A stretch of DNA of 5,153 nucleotides, from NCBI GenBank assembly GCA_036388295.1, contig DASVSC010000093.1, forward strand, positions 1-5,153, written 5' to 3'. How positions within the stretch are numbered: the stretch's first letter is position 1; the number at the start of each line of letters is the position of its first letter. Shown piece after piece: positions 5,081-5,153 of this stretch. Below the pieces are notes generated by a model. It was given only the letters and a program-made list of their open reading frames with translations, was not told where the DNA came from and did not search any database. The DNA comes from RYN-431 sp036388295 (lineage in GTDB: Bacteria; Planctomycetota; Phycisphaerae; Tepidisphaerales; Tepidisphaeraceae). The translations under genes were made by a program, and so were the position numbers.

Positions 5081-5108
5081 ATGATAGCCCGCCGTTCTTT
5101 AAAGTCCA
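5081..5108 (-). promoter_or_regulatory. Candidate promoter of the ssuDBAC operon
   Basis: On the minus strand TGGACT (5108-5103, four of six to TTGACA) is 16 bases from TATCAT (5086-5081, five of six to TATAAT). Transcription would start near 5074, leaving an untranslated leader of about 67 bases. The region is an AT-rich island in GC-rich DNA. A short palindrome TATT-GGT-AATA (5071-5081) overlaps the -10 and start point, and TAC-TAT-GTA (5053-5061) lies just downstream; either might be an operator, but I cannot assign a regulator. Confidence 0.35.
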
Positions 5109-5153
5109 GTGACGGCCGGTCGAACTTGCCGGACGGGTGCATTGGTTGAACGA

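Noticed and set aside
5008..5142. N-terminal extension of SsuD by 45 residues
   Set aside because: Homology to E. coli SsuD begins at ATG 5007, a Shine-Dalgarno site precedes that ATG, and the extension would cover the likely promoter.

Overview
The window is GC-rich chromosomal DNA from a bacterium. Three things argue against an enteric gammaproteobacterium: the tRNA gene lacks an encoded CCA tail, several genes have no Shine-Dalgarno sequence, and the left edge carries what looks like the electron-transfer subunit (PyrK) of a type 1B dihydroorotate dehydrogenase. A planctomycete-like or other non-proteobacterial lineage would fit, but the sequence alone does not settle the phylum, so this is a weak guess.

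Left part (1-507). The minus strand carries the first 45 codons of a probable pyrK, running off the left edge. Upstream of it is a near-consensus sigma-70-type promoter (TTGACA, 17-base spacer, TATAGT). Between promoter and gene lies an 11-bp perfect hairpin followed by a T-tract, i.e. an intrinsic terminator in the same direction. A short open frame begins at the expected 5' end of this leader, runs through the terminator and stops in an ATGA overlap with the pyrK start. This resembles a pyrimidine attenuation leader, or alternatively a ~100-nt small RNA gene placed before pyrK. Between the promoter and position 508 I see no gene and no convincing promoter for mutT.

Middle (508-1166). The plus strand holds a MutT-type Nudix hydrolase whose last two sense codons and TAG stop lie inside the 5' end of a complete tRNA-Val(CAC) gene, so coding sequence and tRNA overlap by ten bases. 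The 142 bases between the tRNA and the converging sulfonate operon hold no gene and no convincing terminator.

Right part (1167-5153). Four minus-strand genes form a sulfonate uptake and desulfonation operon in the order ssuD-ssuB-ssuA-ssuC. SsuD is the FMNH2-dependent alkanesulfonate monooxygenase; SsuB, SsuA and SsuC are the ATPase, periplasmic binding protein and permease of the importer. Together they would bring in alkanesulfonates and release sulfite for sulfur assimilation when sulfate or cysteine is scarce. The flavin reductase SsuE, which must feed SsuD reduced FMN, is not in the window. A nested 78-base palindrome sits between ssuB and ssuA. SsuD and SsuA are strikingly poor in Met and Cys, as expected of proteins made under sulfur starvation. 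The 146 bases upstream of ssuD hold a plausible promoter and small AT-rich palindromes.
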